In this document: positions 27,665 through 36,719 of the stretch, one piece after another
How positions within the stretch are numbered: position 1 is the stretch's first letter
How the letters are laid out: every line of letters starts with the position of its first letter
Assembly: GCF_002797435.1 (NCBI RefSeq)
Contig: NZ_PGEN01000001.1
Span: 4,090,501 to 4,154,500 of the forward strand
Length of the DNA stretch: 64,000 bases
Direction: 5' to 3'
From: Sphingomonas koreensis
GTDB taxonomy: Bacteria > Pseudomonadota > Alphaproteobacteria > Sphingomonadales > Sphingomonadaceae
Notes under the pieces: generated by a model
What the model saw: only the letters and a program-made list of their open reading frames with translations
Database searches by the model: none
Told to the model about the DNA's origin: nothing
Program-made: the position numbers and the translations under genes

Positions 27665-28690
27665 ATGGGTTATCGTGTCGTTGTCGCAGGCGCTACCGGC
27701 AATGTCGGCCGCGAGATGCTCAACATCCTGGCCGAGCGGGAATTCCCGATCGACGAGCTGGCGGTGCTCGCCTCGTCGCGCTCGACCGGCGACATGGTCG
27801 ACTTCGGCGAGACCGGGAAACAGTATAAGATCCAGAATATCGAGCATTTCGATCCGACCGGCTGGGACATGGCGCTGTTCGCGATCGGCAGCGAGGCGAC
27901 CAAGGTCCACGCCCCGCGCTTCGCCGCGGCGGGCTGCACGGTGATCGACAATTCGTCGCTCTACCGCATGGACCCGGACGTCCCGCTGATCGTGCCTGAG
28001 GTGAACCCCGAGGCGATCGACGGCTACAAGGCCAAGAACATCATCGCCAACCCGAACTGCTCGACCGCGCAGATGGTCGTTGCGCTCAAGCCGCTGCACG
28101 ATGCCGCGGGTGTGAAGCGCGTCGTCGTTGCGACCTATCAGTCGGTGTCGGGCGCCGGCAAGGAAGGCATGGACGAGCTGTTCGAACAGTCGCGCAACAT
28201 CTTCGTCGGCGATCAGGCCGAGCCCAAGAAGTTCACCAAGCAGATCGCGTTCAACGTGATCCCGCACATCGACAGCTTCCTGGACGATGGCTACACCAAG
28301 GAAGAGTGGAAGATGGTCGTCGAGACCAAGAAGATCCTCGATCCCAAGGTGAAGGTGACCGCGACCTGCGTGCGCGTGCCGGTGTTCGTCGGCCACTCCG
28401 AAGCGGTCAATGTCGAGCTGGAGCGCGAGCTGTCGGCCGAGGACGCGCAGAAGATCCTGCGCGAGGCGCCCGGCATCATGCTGGTCGATAAGCGCGAGGA
28501 TGGCGGCTACGTCACCCCAGTCGAGTGCGTCGGCGACTATGCGACCTTCGTCAGCCGCGTGCGCGAGGACGTGACCGTCGAGAATGGCCTCGCCTTCTGG
28601 TGCGTGAGCGACAACCTCCGCAAGGGCGCGGCGCTCAACGCGGTGCAGATCGCCGAACTGCTCGGCCGCCGGCACCTCAAAAAGGCGTGA
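27665..28690 (+). CDS. asd: Aspartate-semialdehyde dehydrogenase
   Basis: 341 aa. VVVAGATGNVGREML is the NADP-binding glycine motif; NPNCSTAQMV contains the nucleophilic Cys; SVSGAGKEGMDEL and the EEWKMVVETKKIL / ATCVRVPVFVGHSEAVNVE regions hold substrate-binding Arg and His. The enzyme reduces aspartyl phosphate to the semialdehyde for lysine, threonine and methionine synthesis. No other gene of that pathway is adjacent. Confidence 0.97.
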   Translation: MGYRVVVAGATGNVGREMLNILAEREFPIDELAVLASSRSTGDMVDFGETGKQYKIQNIEHFDPTGWDMALFAIGSEATKVHAPRFAAAGCTVIDNSSLYRMDPDVPLIVPEVNPEAIDGYKAKNIIANPNCSTAQMVVALKPLHDAAGVKRVVVATYQSVSGAGKEGMDELFEQSRNIFVGDQAEPKKFTKQIAFNVIPHIDSFLDDGYTKEEWKMVVETKKILDPKVKVTATCVRVPVFVGHSEAVNVELERELSAEDAQKILREAPGIMLVDKREDGGYVTPVECVGDYATFVSRVREDVTVENGLAFWCVSDNLRKGAALNAVQIAELLGRRHLKKA

Positions 28691-28701
28691 TCGATAGGGG
28701 G

Positions 28702-29346
28702 ATGCGCCCTCCCGCCGTGCAGCGATGGTGGCTGCTCGCCTGCCTGGCGGGCGTGCCGCTGAGCGCGGTGGGGGCGGTGTATCCGCCCAATACCTGGCTC
28801 CAGGTCGGGCCGGTCGTTATCGGCGTCGTTCTCGGCTGGTGGGCGCTGCGGCGCTGGCCGCTGAGCGATGCCAGTGTCGGCTGGCTTGGCGCCTTCATCC
28901 TGCTTCACCTGTTCGCGGCGCGCTGGACCTATAGCAGCGTGCCCTATGACGCCTGGGGGCAGGCGGCGTTCGGGTTCAGCATCGACAATGCGCTGGGGTT
29001 CAAGCGCAACATGTTCGACCGGCTGGTGCATTTCGCGTCCGGCCTGTGCTTCGCCCGGCCGCTGGTCGAGATCGGGATGCGCTATGCCGGGCTGACACGG
29101 CGCATGGCGATCGTCGTCATGGTGCTCGCGGTGCTGGCGATCGGCGCGCTCTACGAGATCTTCGAATGGATGCTGACGATCGGCATGAACGCCGAGGCGG
29201 CGGATCAGTATAACGGGCAGCAGGGCGACATGTTCGACGCGCCCAAGGACATGGCGCTGGCGCTGCTGGGGTGCCTCACAGTGTTGCCGTGGATCAGTGC
29301 CCCGCAGCGGCCGGATCGTTCTCTACCCGGCCCTTCGGCTTCTTGA
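28702..29346 (+). CDS. DUF2238/YjdF-like inner membrane protein
   Basis: 214 aa with six hydrophobic segments and the conserved stretch PYDAWGQ...NMFDRLVHFASGLCFARPLVE and YEIFEWMLTIGMNAEAADQYNGQQGDMFDAPKDM, which matches the DUF2238 (YjdF) family. Function unknown. The start is uncertain: an ATG at 28702 follows AGGGGG too closely, while a GTG at 28687 would overlap the asd stop as GTGA. Its 3' end overlaps the convergent emrB gene by 53 nt. Confidence 0.8.
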   Translation: MRPPAVQRWWLLACLAGVPLSAVGAVYPPNTWLQVGPVVIGVVLGWWALRRWPLSDASVGWLGAFILLHLFAARWTYSSVPYDAWGQAAFGFSIDNALGFKRNMFDRLVHFASGLCFARPLVEIGMRYAGLTRRMAIVVMVLAVLAIGALYEIFEWMLTIGMNAEAADQYNGQQGDMFDAPKDMALALLGCLTVLPWISAPQRPDRSLPGPSAS

Positions 29347-30805
29347 GGAACAGCACCAGCGGGATCGCGAGCGCGGTGACGATCATCATCGCCTTGAAGT
29401 CATTCAAATAGGCGATCATCGCCGCCTGGCGCGTCACCTCTGCATTGGCCATTGCCAGCAGCGTATCGGTCGAGCCGCCGAGATTGGCGAGCAGGCCGGG
29501 ATCGAGCGTCTGGAGCCGTTCGGGCGTGACGTGCTGGGCGAGATCGGCATGGCTGGTCTGGCTGCTGCGCGCGAGCACCGTCGTCACCGCCGAGATGCCG
29601 ATCGACGCACCGATGTTGCGCGACAGGTTGAGTAGGCTCGCCGCTTCGGTGCGCTGGTGCGGGGCGAGGGTGGCGAAGGCCATGCCGTTCAGCGGCATGA
29701 AGATCAGGCCCATGCCCAGCCCCTGGATGAAGCCCGAGACGATGAACGGCGTGCTGCCCATCTCGAGCGTCCATTGGGTCATGTCGTAGAGCGACCAGGC
29801 TGCGAGCGCGAAGCCGAGGCCGACCGCGATGCGCGGATCGAGGCCGCGCGCGATCAGCCGGGCCGACAGCGCCATGGTGACCAGCACGCCGATGCCACGC
29901 GGCATCAGCAGCAGGCCGGTATCGACCACCGGATAGCCGTAGAGAGTCTGGAGCATCGGCGGGAGCAGCGCCATCGTCGCCATCATCACGACGCCGACGA
30001 CCTGCATGAAGGCGAGGGCGGTGACGAGGTTGCGGTTCTTCCACAGCCCGCGCTCGAACATCGGGTTCTTGCCGGTCGCCATGTGAACGACGAACATCCA
30101 CAGCGCGATGACCGCGACGAGCATCTCGACCCAGATCTCGGCCGAGCTGAACCAGTCCTCCCCCTGGCCGCGGTCGAGCATCAGCTGAAGCGCGCCGATG
30201 CCGATGGCGAGCAGCGAGAAGCCGAACACGTCGAAGCCGCGCTTGCGGATCGGGCGGCTGGGCAGCAGCCACCACAGGATGACGAGGCAGATCGCGCCCA
30301 GCGGGAGGTTGACGTAGAACACCCAGCGCCAGTTGAAATTCTCGGTCAGATAGCCGCCGAGGACGGGGCCGAGGATCGGGCCGATCATGATGCCCATGCC
30401 CCATACGGCCATCGCCCGCTGCTGGTCCTTCGGCTCGTTGATGTCGAGCATCACCGTCTGGCTGAGGGGGTTCATGAACGCCGCCGAGATGCCCTGGAGC
30501 ACGCGGAAGAACACCATCTCTTCGAGATTCTGGGCCATGCCGCACAGCGCCGAGGCGACGACGAAGCCGACGATCGAGATGAGGAACAGGTTGCGCGAGC
30601 CGATCCGGTCGGAAACCCAGCCGGTGATCGGAATCGCGATCGCCGAGGCGACGATATAGCTCGTCAGTACCCAGGTGATCGTGTCCGCCGTTGCGCCCAG
30701 TGAGGTCTGCATGTGCGGCAGCGCGACATTGGCGATGGTGGTGTCGAGGATCTGGATGATCGTCGCCAGCATCACCCCGAAGGTGAGCAGCCCCTTGTTG
30801 CGCAC
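29294..30805 (-). CDS. emrB: DHA2-family multidrug efflux permease (EmrB), N-terminus uncertain
   Basis: 503 aa as read, with 14 predicted membrane helices. Typical motifs: ILDTTIANVALPHM in helix 1, ITWVLTSYIVASAIAIPITGWVSDRIGSR in the A motif region, GPILGPVLGGYL (motif C). It exports drugs using the proton gradient with EmrA as periplasmic adaptor. The only usable start in this frame is a GTG at 30805 without a ribosome-binding site. An ATG at 30873, 8 nt after emrA, opens MATAAASPAAAAPATPP in another frame that joins this one if a C5 tract had one more C (see findings). Confidence 0.85.
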   Translation of the reverse strand: MRNKGLLTFGVMLATIIQILDTTIANVALPHMQTSLGATADTITWVLTSYIVASAIAIPITGWVSDRIGSRNLFLISIVGFVVASALCGMAQNLEEMVFFRVLQGISAAFMNPLSQTVMLDINEPKDQQRAMAVWGMGIMIGPILGPVLGGYLTENFNWRWVFYVNLPLGAICLVILWWLLPSRPIRKRGFDVFGFSLLAIGIGALQLMLDRGQGEDWFSSAEIWVEMLVAVIALWMFVVHMATGKNPMFERGLWKNRNLVTALAFMQVVGVVMMATMALLPPMLQTLYGYPVVDTGLLLMPRGIGVLVTMALSARLIARGLDPRIAVGLGFALAAWSLYDMTQWTLEMGSTPFIVSGFIQGLGMGLIFMPLNGMAFATLAPHQRTEAASLLNLSRNIGASIGISAVTTVLARSSQTSHADLAQHVTPERLQTLDPGLLANLGGSTDTLLAMANAEVTRQAAMIAYLNDFKAMMIVTALAIPLVLFLKKPKGRVENDPAAAGH

Positions 30806-30881
30806 CGGCAGCGCCGCGCCCGAGGGGGCGTGGCGGGTGCGGCGGCAGCGGGCGAGGCGGCGGCGGTGGCCATCGCGCGGC

Positions 30882-31943
30882 TTACTTGCTCACATCCACT
30901 TTCACATCGGCAGAGAGACCGGCGATCAGCTCGCGCGGGCTCTTCTCGTCGATCGCGATGCGGACGGGCACGCGTTGAGTGACCTTGACCCAGTTGCCAT
31001 TGGCGTTCTGGGCCGGGAGCACCGAGAATTCGCTGCCGGTGCCCGCGCCGATCGAGGCGACATGGCCCTTGAGCTTGAGCTTTGGATAGGCGTCGAAACT
31101 CACTTCGGCCGGCTGGCCGACACGCATCTTGTCGAGATCGGTTTCCTTGAAATTCGCCTCGACCCACGAGCCGCCAGAGCGGATGACGGTGACGGCCGGC
31201 AGGCCCGACATCATCATCTGGCCGACCTGAAGCCGGTCCGCCTGGCTGACGATGCCATCGACGGGGGCATAGCGCGCGGTGCGCGAGAGATCGAGCGCGG
31301 CCTTGTCGCGCTGGGCACGGGCGGCGGCGATGGCAGGATTGACGCCGGGGACGGCGGCGCCGTCGGCGAGCTTGGAGCGCGCCTCAGCGGCGCTGGCGAC
31401 GGCGCTCTGGTAGCTCGCCTTGGCCTGCTCGACCGAGTGCTGCGCCTGTTCGTAGCGGGCGCGAGTGGTGAAGCCGCGGTCCATCAGCGCCTTTTGCCGG
31501 TCATAATCCTCCTGCGCGGAGGCGATGCGGTCGCGCGCGGCCTGAATGTCGGCGCCGGTGCCGGCATAGCTCGCCTGGAGCGTGCCGACCTGGACCTGCG
31601 CATTGGCGACGGCGGCGTTCGCCTGTTCGAGGGCGATGCGATAGGGCTCGGGGTCGATACGGAAGAGCAGGTCGCCGGCCTTGACCGGCTGGTTCTCCTT
31701 CACCGCGACCTCGACGATACGACCGGCGACGTCGCTGGCGACCGAGACCTTGTCCTGCTGGACATAGGCGTTGTCGGTCGAGACGGTTCCGCCTGACAAT
31801 GCCCACCAGCTTCCCACCGCCGCGATCAGCAGCAGCGGCACCCCGAACATCAGGATCGGGCGCAGCCAGTTGCGCTTGCGGGGGGCAGGGGCAGCGATCT
31901 CGATCGCTTCGGCAGGATCGAGCTTGGGGTCTGCGTCAGCCAT
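30882..31943 (-). CDS. emrA: HlyD-family efflux adaptor (EmrA)
   Basis: 353 aa. A short cytoplasmic N-terminus is followed by one membrane helix (ILMFGVPLLLIAAVGSWWALSG). Then come the lipoyl half (VSTDNAYVQQDKVSVASDVAGRIVEVAVKENQPVKAGDLLFRID), a long coiled-coil hairpin and the closing beta-barrel (VTVIRSGGSWVEANFKETDL). It bridges EmrB to an outer membrane channel not found here. The ATG overlaps the marR stop by 8 nt. Confidence 0.92.
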   Translation of the reverse strand: MADADPKLDPAEAIEIAAPAPRKRNWLRPILMFGVPLLLIAAVGSWWALSGGTVSTDNAYVQQDKVSVASDVAGRIVEVAVKENQPVKAGDLLFRIDPEPYRIALEQANAAVANAQVQVGTLQASYAGTGADIQAARDRIASAQEDYDRQKALMDRGFTTRARYEQAQHSVEQAKASYQSAVASAAEARSKLADGAAVPGVNPAIAAARAQRDKAALDLSRTARYAPVDGIVSQADRLQVGQMMMSGLPAVTVIRSGGSWVEANFKETDLDKMRVGQPAEVSFDAYPKLKLKGHVASIGAGTGSEFSVLPAQNANGNWVKVTQRVPVRIAIDEKSPRELIAGLSADVKVDVSK

Positions 31944-32379
31944 TGGCGGCCTTTCGGGTCTCATCGAGGGTGAGGTTCGCGTGGAGTATGGCGAGTGCGC
32001 TGTGCATCTGCTCGCGCTCCTCCGGAGCAATGCCGGTCATCATCTCGTCGAACATCGCATCGGCGAGCGAGCGGAGCTGGGCGAGCACCGGCTGCGCCTT
32101 CTCGGTCAGGTGGATGCGCCAGACGCGGCGGTCGGCGGGGTCGCGGCGGCGCTCGACCAGTCCCGCTTCCTCGAGCCGGTCGATCATGCGGCCGACCGTG
32201 ATCGGCTCGATTTCCAGCAGCTCGGCGAGCATGCCCTGATTGCTGCCCTCATGTCGCTTGAGGATCGAAAGCGTGCGCCATTGCGCGCGGGTGACGCCGA
32301 TCAGGCGCGCGCGCTCGTCGAAGCGCTTGCGCATCAGGCGGGAGATATCGCTGATCAGGAAGCCAAGTGAGTCGGTCAT
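31936..32379 (-). CDS. MarR-family transcriptional repressor
   Basis: 147 aa winged helix-turn-helix protein. The recognition helix region is LIGVTRAQWRTLSILKRHEGSNQGMLAELLEIEPITVGRMIDRLEEAGLVERRRDPADRRVWRIHLTEK, with the DRRVW wing. It is the first gene of marR-emrA-emrB and probably represses them and itself through the palindrome at 32393-32406. The start is uncertain: MTDSLGF at 32379 lacks a ribosome-binding site and in-frame ATG (32391) and GTG (32400) also exist, the latter inside the palindrome. Confidence 0.9.
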   Translation of the reverse strand: MTDSLGFLISDISRLMRKRFDERARLIGVTRAQWRTLSILKRHEGSNQGMLAELLEIEPITVGRMIDRLEEAGLVERRRDPADRRVWRIHLTEKAQPVLAQLRSLADAMFDEMMTGIAPEEREQMHSALAILHANLTLDETRKAANG

Positions 32380-32392
32380 GGCGCGCGACATA

Positions 32393-32406
32393 ATAAGCAC
32401 GCTTAT
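32393..32406. promoter_or_regulatory. Probable MarR operator, ATAAGC-AC-GCTTAT
   Basis: A perfect 14-nt palindrome (6-bp arms with AC/GT centre) lies at the start of the marR-emrAB transcription unit and is followed upstream by the AT-rich TATATA. Its position over the start of the gene fits autorepression. Confidence 0.55.
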
Positions 32407-32506
32407 ATATTGCGAGGCTCACGAATTGCATTGTTAGATTTGACGATTGCATCCTGTGCAACCAGCAAGGCTTTCATGGTACGGCAAAGTGCGGCATCCC
32501 GCAGCG

Positions 32507-33259
32507 ATGCAGACTCAGTTTTTCGAGAGCTTCGACGGCACCCGGATCGCGTGGCGTGAGATGGGTGAGGGCAGGCCGGTGGTGCTGATCCACGGCTATT
32601 TCTCGGACGCCAACACCAACTGGATCAAATATGGCACCGCCGCGAAGCTGGTGGAGGCCGGCTTCCGCGTGATCATGCCCGACCTGCGCGCGCATGGCGA
32701 AAGCGGGCGGCCGCACGGGAGCGAGGCCTATCCGCCCGACGCGCTGGCGATGGATGCGGAGGCGTTCATCGAGCACCTTGGTCTGACCGATTACGACCTT
32801 GGCGGCTATTCGCTGGGTGCGCGGACCACTGTCCGCGTGCTGGCGCGCGGTATCGCGCCACGGCCGCGCCGGGCGGTGCTGTCGGGGCTGGGCGACGAGG
32901 GCGTGGTCGATACCGGGCGGCGCGCGGGCTTCTTCCGGCGGGTGCTGACCAACTTCGGCAGCTTCAGGCACGGCGACAAGGAGTTCATGTCGCAGGCTTT
33001 CCTCAAGACCACCGGCGGCGATCCGCAGGCGCTGCTCGGCATCCTCGACACCTTCGTGGATACGCCGGAAGCCGAGGTCGCGACATTCGACCTGCCGGTG
33101 CTGGTCGTCGGCGGTGAGGCAGACGACGAGGTAGGATCGTTCGAAGGGCTGGTCGGGATGCTGCCTGACGGCCGCTTCGTCGAGATCCCAGGCAACCATA
33201 TGAGCGCGGTGACGCGTGCGGAACTGGGCGACGCGATCGTAACATTCCTGACTGCTTGA
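32507..33259 (+). CDS. Alpha/beta-fold hydrolase
   Basis: 250 aa. LIHGYFSDANTNWI is the oxyanion region, GYSLGARTTV holds the Ser elbow (GxSxG), PVLVVGGEADDEVGSFEGLVGML gives the Asp strand, and PGNHMSAV supplies the His. No signal peptide. Substrate not identifiable. Divergent from marR. Confidence 0.85.
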   Translation: MQTQFFESFDGTRIAWREMGEGRPVVLIHGYFSDANTNWIKYGTAAKLVEAGFRVIMPDLRAHGESGRPHGSEAYPPDALAMDAEAFIEHLGLTDYDLGGYSLGARTTVRVLARGIAPRPRRAVLSGLGDEGVVDTGRRAGFFRRVLTNFGSFRHGDKEFMSQAFLKTTGGDPQALLGILDTFVDTPEAEVATFDLPVLVVGGEADDEVGSFEGLVGMLPDGRFVEIPGNHMSAVTRAELGDAIVTFLTA

Positions 33260-33322
33260 CCCGTTCCGAGGGCGGGCGCAGTGTCCGCCGCTATCCCAAA
33301 ACACGAGTCTTAAGAGGGGCCC

Positions 33323-35149
33323 ATGATCCGCACCGGAATTTCGACCATCGCGCTTGCCATGCTGCTGGCGGCGCCTGCCGTCGCGCAGGAGAAGAAGGTG
33401 GCGCCCGGCGCCGCGACTCCGGCGGCAGCCGACGCGTTCCTCGAGCGCGCGACCAAGGAGTATAGCGAGTTCTCCGAGGACGATGCGCGGATCCAGTGGC
33501 TCTACGCGACCTATATCAACGACGACACGTCTGCGCTGGTCGCCAAGAGCGGCGCCGAAGGCACCGAGATGGCGGTGCGCTTTGCGCTGGAAGCGGCGAG
33601 GTTCGATAAGGTGAGCGGCCTGTCGCCCGACACGAAGCGCCAGCTCGACATCTTGCGCAGCGGCATCACTTCGCCTGCGCCGACCCGGGCAGGCGCCGCG
33701 GCGTCGCTTTCCAAGCTGCAGACCGACATGCAGACGGTCTACGGGACCGGCAAGGGCACGCTGAAGGGGCAGCCGATCAACGGCAGCGACATCGAGGCGG
33801 CGATGGGCACCAACCGCAACCCGGCCGAGCTCAAGGAGATGTGGACGAGCTGGCACGACAATGTCGGCGCACCGCAGCGCGCTGACTATCAGCGCGCGGC
33901 CGGCCTGCTCAACGAAGGCGCGCGCGAGCTGGGCTTCAAGGATGTCGGCGCGATGTGGCGCTCGAACTACGACATGCCGCCCGAGGAGTTCGCGAAGCTT
34001 ACCGACAAGCTCTGGAACGAGGTGAAGCCGCTCTACGAGTCGCTCCACACCTATGTCCGCTGGAAGCTCAACGAGAAATATGGCGACGCCGTCCAGCCCA
34101 AGACCGGCCCGATCCGCGCCGATTTGCTCGGCAATATGTGGGCGCAGGAATGGGGTAATATCTACGATCTCGTCGCACCGCCGGGTTCGGGCGACCTGGG
34201 CTATGACGTCACCGATCTGCTCAACGCGAAGAAGTATGACGCGATCAAGATGGTGAAGACCGGCGAGGGCTTCTATTCCTCGCTCGGCTTCGCGCCGCTG
34301 CCGGACACGTTCTGGAAGCGCTCGCTGTTCGTGAAGCCTGCCGACCGCGAGGTTCAGTGCCACGCTTCGGCCTGGAACCTCGACAATGTCGACGACCTGC
34401 GCATCAAGATGTGCATCAAGGTGAATGGCGACGACTTCGTCGTGATCCATCACGAGCTGGGCCACAATTACTACCAGCGCGCATACAACAAGCAGCCCTT
34501 GCTGTACCGCACCGGCGCCAATGACGGCTTCCACGAGGCGATCGGCGATTTCGTCGCGCTGTCGATCACGCCGGACTACCTTGTTTCGATCGACCTGCTC
34601 GACAAGGACAAGGTGCCGAGCGCGGACAAGGACACCGGGCTGTTGCTGCGCCAGGCGATGGACAAGGTGGCGTTCCTGCCGTTCGGCCTGCTGATCGACA
34701 AATGGCGCTGGGGCGTCTTCTCGGGCGGGATCAAGCCGACCGGCTATCAGGGCGCATGGGATGCGCTGCGGCTGCAATATCAGGGAGTCGCCCCGCCGGT
34801 CGCGCGCGACGAGACCAAGTTCGATCCGGGCGCGAAGTACCATATTCCGGCCAACGTGCCCTACACCCGCTACTTCCTCGCGCGGCTGCTGCAGTTCCAG
34901 TTCTACAAGGCAGCATGCGATCAGGCAGGCTGGACGGGGCCGCTCCACCGCTGCTCGTTCTTCGGCAACAAGGACGTGGGCAAGAAGCTCGATGCGATGC
35001 TTGAAATGGGCGCGTCCAAGCCCTGGCCCGACGCGCTCGAAGCCTTCACCGGCAGCCGCGAGATGAGCGGCGCCGCGATGGTCGAGTATTTCGCGCCGCT
35101 CAAGGCATGGCTCGACGAGCAGAACAAGGGCAAGCCGACCGGCTGGTAA
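33323..35149 (+). CDS. M2-family peptidyl dipeptidase (ACE-like)
   Basis: 608 aa with a signal peptide (MIRTGISTIALAMLLAAPAVAQ). The zinc motif HELGH is at residues 377-381, with the downstream Glu in GFHEAIGDF. The chloride/peptide-binding regions (e.g. ILFKY-like W RWGVFSGGI, YQGVAPPVARDE) follow the bacterial ACE pattern. It cuts C-terminal dipeptides from peptides in the periplasm. It is a single-gene unit flanked by an exported protein and a hydrolase. Confidence 0.95.
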   Translation: MIRTGISTIALAMLLAAPAVAQEKKVAPGAATPAAADAFLERATKEYSEFSEDDARIQWLYATYINDDTSALVAKSGAEGTEMAVRFALEAARFDKVSGLSPDTKRQLDILRSGITSPAPTRAGAAASLSKLQTDMQTVYGTGKGTLKGQPINGSDIEAAMGTNRNPAELKEMWTSWHDNVGAPQRADYQRAAGLLNEGARELGFKDVGAMWRSNYDMPPEEFAKLTDKLWNEVKPLYESLHTYVRWKLNEKYGDAVQPKTGPIRADLLGNMWAQEWGNIYDLVAPPGSGDLGYDVTDLLNAKKYDAIKMVKTGEGFYSSLGFAPLPDTFWKRSLFVKPADREVQCHASAWNLDNVDDLRIKMCIKVNGDDFVVIHHELGHNYYQRAYNKQPLLYRTGANDGFHEAIGDFVALSITPDYLVSIDLLDKDKVPSADKDTGLLLRQAMDKVAFLPFGLLIDKWRWGVFSGGIKPTGYQGAWDALRLQYQGVAPPVARDETKFDPGAKYHIPANVPYTRYFLARLLQFQFYKAACDQAGWTGPLHRCSFFGNKDVGKKLDAMLEMGASKPWPDALEAFTGSREMSGAAMVEYFAPLKAWLDEQNKGKPTGW

Positions 35150-35165
35150 GTGCGGGAAACAAACC

Positions 35166-35191
35166 GACTGGCGGGTTGCGATCCGCCAGTC
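35166..35191. terminator. Hairpin after the M2 peptidase gene
   Basis: GACTGGCGG / CCGCCAGTC, a 9-bp stem with 8-nt loop, 16 nt after the peptidase stop. No long T tract; terminator or stabiliser. Confidence 0.4.
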
Positions 35192-35228
35192 CGTCTATGC
35201 TGCAATCAATAGTGGGGAGCGGGAGCCA

Positions 35229-36062
35229 ATGAGAAAGCTGATGTTGACGGCTGCGGCGCTGCTGGGCGCTGCCGGCACGGCCCATGCGGGACCGTGCGAG
35301 GATGGTTTCGTCAAGAAGGGCAATCCGGTGACCGGCTTGCGTTTCATCGCGACGACCACGGTGCCGGGAATGGCGCCGGACAGTGCGATCGGGCAGCTCA
35401 AGGGCATCGTCGCCGCCAAGGGTTATGACGTGCTGGTCGCCGAGCCCGAAGGCGGGTCGATGCTGATCGAGCAGCCCGCGACCGGCAAGGCGCGTTCCTT
35501 CCCGATCGAGATCGCCGCGACCGAGGCCGGTGGCGTTGGTTCGGTCCGCATGGAAGCGAAATTGCGCGGCGCGATGGGCGTGCCCGAAGCCGCGGCAAAG
35601 GCCGAGATGTGCGGTATCCTGGCGCAGCTCAAGGGCGGCAAGGCTGGGCAGGCGCTGGCAGCCAGGGGCATGGGAACGCAGACCGCCGCGGCGGCACCGC
35701 TGCGGATGAGCGTGCTGCGCTTCTCCCAGGACCTGAGCGGTGAGGCGAACAAGAACCCGGCGGCGATCCCGCTGCGTTACCGCAACAAGTCCTTCACCCT
35801 TTATGGCCCCGTCGCCTCGGTCGATGCGATGGGCGACAGCTATCGCGTCGAGTACAAGCTGCTTGCCAACATGCTGACCGACATCGTTCCGGGGCGTTCG
35901 ACCGCGAACCTAGCGGTTATCTGCGTGCTGGCGAAAGGGCAGGGTGTGTTCGCACTGGGCCTCAAGCCGGACAAGCATGTCGAGATGACGGGTATGTTCG
36001 ACAGCTACGAGGCCGGCCGGTCCCAGATCTGGCTGAAGGATTGCCGGCCGGCGAAGAAGTAG
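35229..36062 (+). CDS. Conserved hypothetical exported protein
   Basis: 277 aa with a signal peptide (MRKLMLTAAALLGAAGTAHA). The centre has an extended stretch with low complexity (AARGMGTQTAAAAPL) and the C-terminal part VLRFSQDLSGEANKNPAAIPLRYRNKSFTLYGPVASVDAM looks like an OB-fold-like region with PFVLYG-type strands. No named family recognised. Confidence 0.7.
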   Translation: MRKLMLTAAALLGAAGTAHAGPCEDGFVKKGNPVTGLRFIATTTVPGMAPDSAIGQLKGIVAAKGYDVLVAEPEGGSMLIEQPATGKARSFPIEIAATEAGGVGSVRMEAKLRGAMGVPEAAAKAEMCGILAQLKGGKAGQALAARGMGTQTAAAAPLRMSVLRFSQDLSGEANKNPAAIPLRYRNKSFTLYGPVASVDAMGDSYRVEYKLLANMLTDIVPGRSTANLAVICVLAKGQGVFALGLKPDKHVEMTGMFDSYEAGRSQIWLKDCRPAKK

Positions 36063-36066
36063 CACC

Positions 36067-36210
36067 TTATTTCGGCGGCGAGCCCATGACGTCGCTTTTC
36101 ATGCCGGGCAATGTCGGAACACCGATCTCGGCGGGTGAGGTGTACCCGCGCGTGACATTGTGGAACGGCTTCGCGCTCGCGCCTCGATGAGGCGCGGCGC
36201 GGGTCGTCAT
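36067..36210 (-). CDS. Small ORF coupled to the Ala/Lys-rich protein gene
   Basis: 47 aa (starts MTTRAAPHRG, ends VMGSPPK). Its ATG overlaps the stop of the upstream gene as ATGA, which is the translational coupling seen across this window. No family or structure recognised; could be a chance frame. Codon use at the third position is mostly GC, as in its neighbours. Confidence 0.35.
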   Translation of the reverse strand: MTTRAAPHRGASAKPFHNVTRGYTSPAEIGVPTLPGMKSDVMGSPPK

Positions 36211-36719
36211 TTCTTCGGCTTGCCGTCCTTGGCGGCCGGGGTGCCGGCGGAGCCGCCGCCCCCCTTTCTTACCGCGTAGAAGATTCCCGCGGCCGCCGCG
36301 CCGATCGCAGCGACGCCACCGATCACCGAGGCGAAGAAGTTGCGGTCGCCCATCTGCTCGCGCTTCTCGGCGACGAACTGGGCCGGCGCGGATTCGCTGA
36401 CGGTATGCGCAGCCGACTGGGCAGCGGCGCTGACCTTGGCGGCTGCAGCCTGCGCGGCGGCGCGCGGGCCGCTGGACGCGGCCTTGGGCTTGGCCGGAGC
36501 CTTTTGCTTCGCCGCGGTCGCCGCGGGCTTGCGCGCGGCAGCCTTGCGGCGGGGCGGCGCAGCTTTGGCAGCGGCCTTGGCCGGAGCTTTGGCCTCCGCT
36601 TTGGGCGCAGCAGCGGGCTTTGCCGCGGGCTTCTTGGCCGGCGCCTTCCGCGCGGCGGGCTTCTTTGCGGCCGGGGCCTCGGCCCCGTCGGTCGTCGTCT
36701 TGGTCGGCGCCTTGGCCAT
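36207..36719 (-). CDS. Ala/Lys/Pro-rich histone-like protein with a C-terminal membrane helix
   Basis: 170 aa. Residues about 5-100 consist of KKPAA / AKAPAK-type repeats with charged Lys and Arg, like H1-like or AlgP-like nucleic-acid-binding tails. Then comes an amphipathic stretch (ESAPAQFVAEKREQMGDRNFFASV) and a hydrophobic helix (IGGVAAIGAAAAGIFYAVRKGGG), so the basic tail could be anchored to the membrane. A good GGAGG site is 6-7 nt before the ATG at 36719. Function unknown. Confidence 0.75.
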   Translation of the reverse strand: MAKAPTKTTTDGAEAPAAKKPAARKAPAKKPAAKPAAAPKAEAKAPAKAAAKAAPPRRKAAARKPAATAAKQKAPAKPKAASSGPRAAAQAAAAKVSAAAQSAAHTVSESAPAQFVAEKREQMGDRNFFASVIGGVAAIGAAAAGIFYAVRKGGGGSAGTPAAKDGKPKK

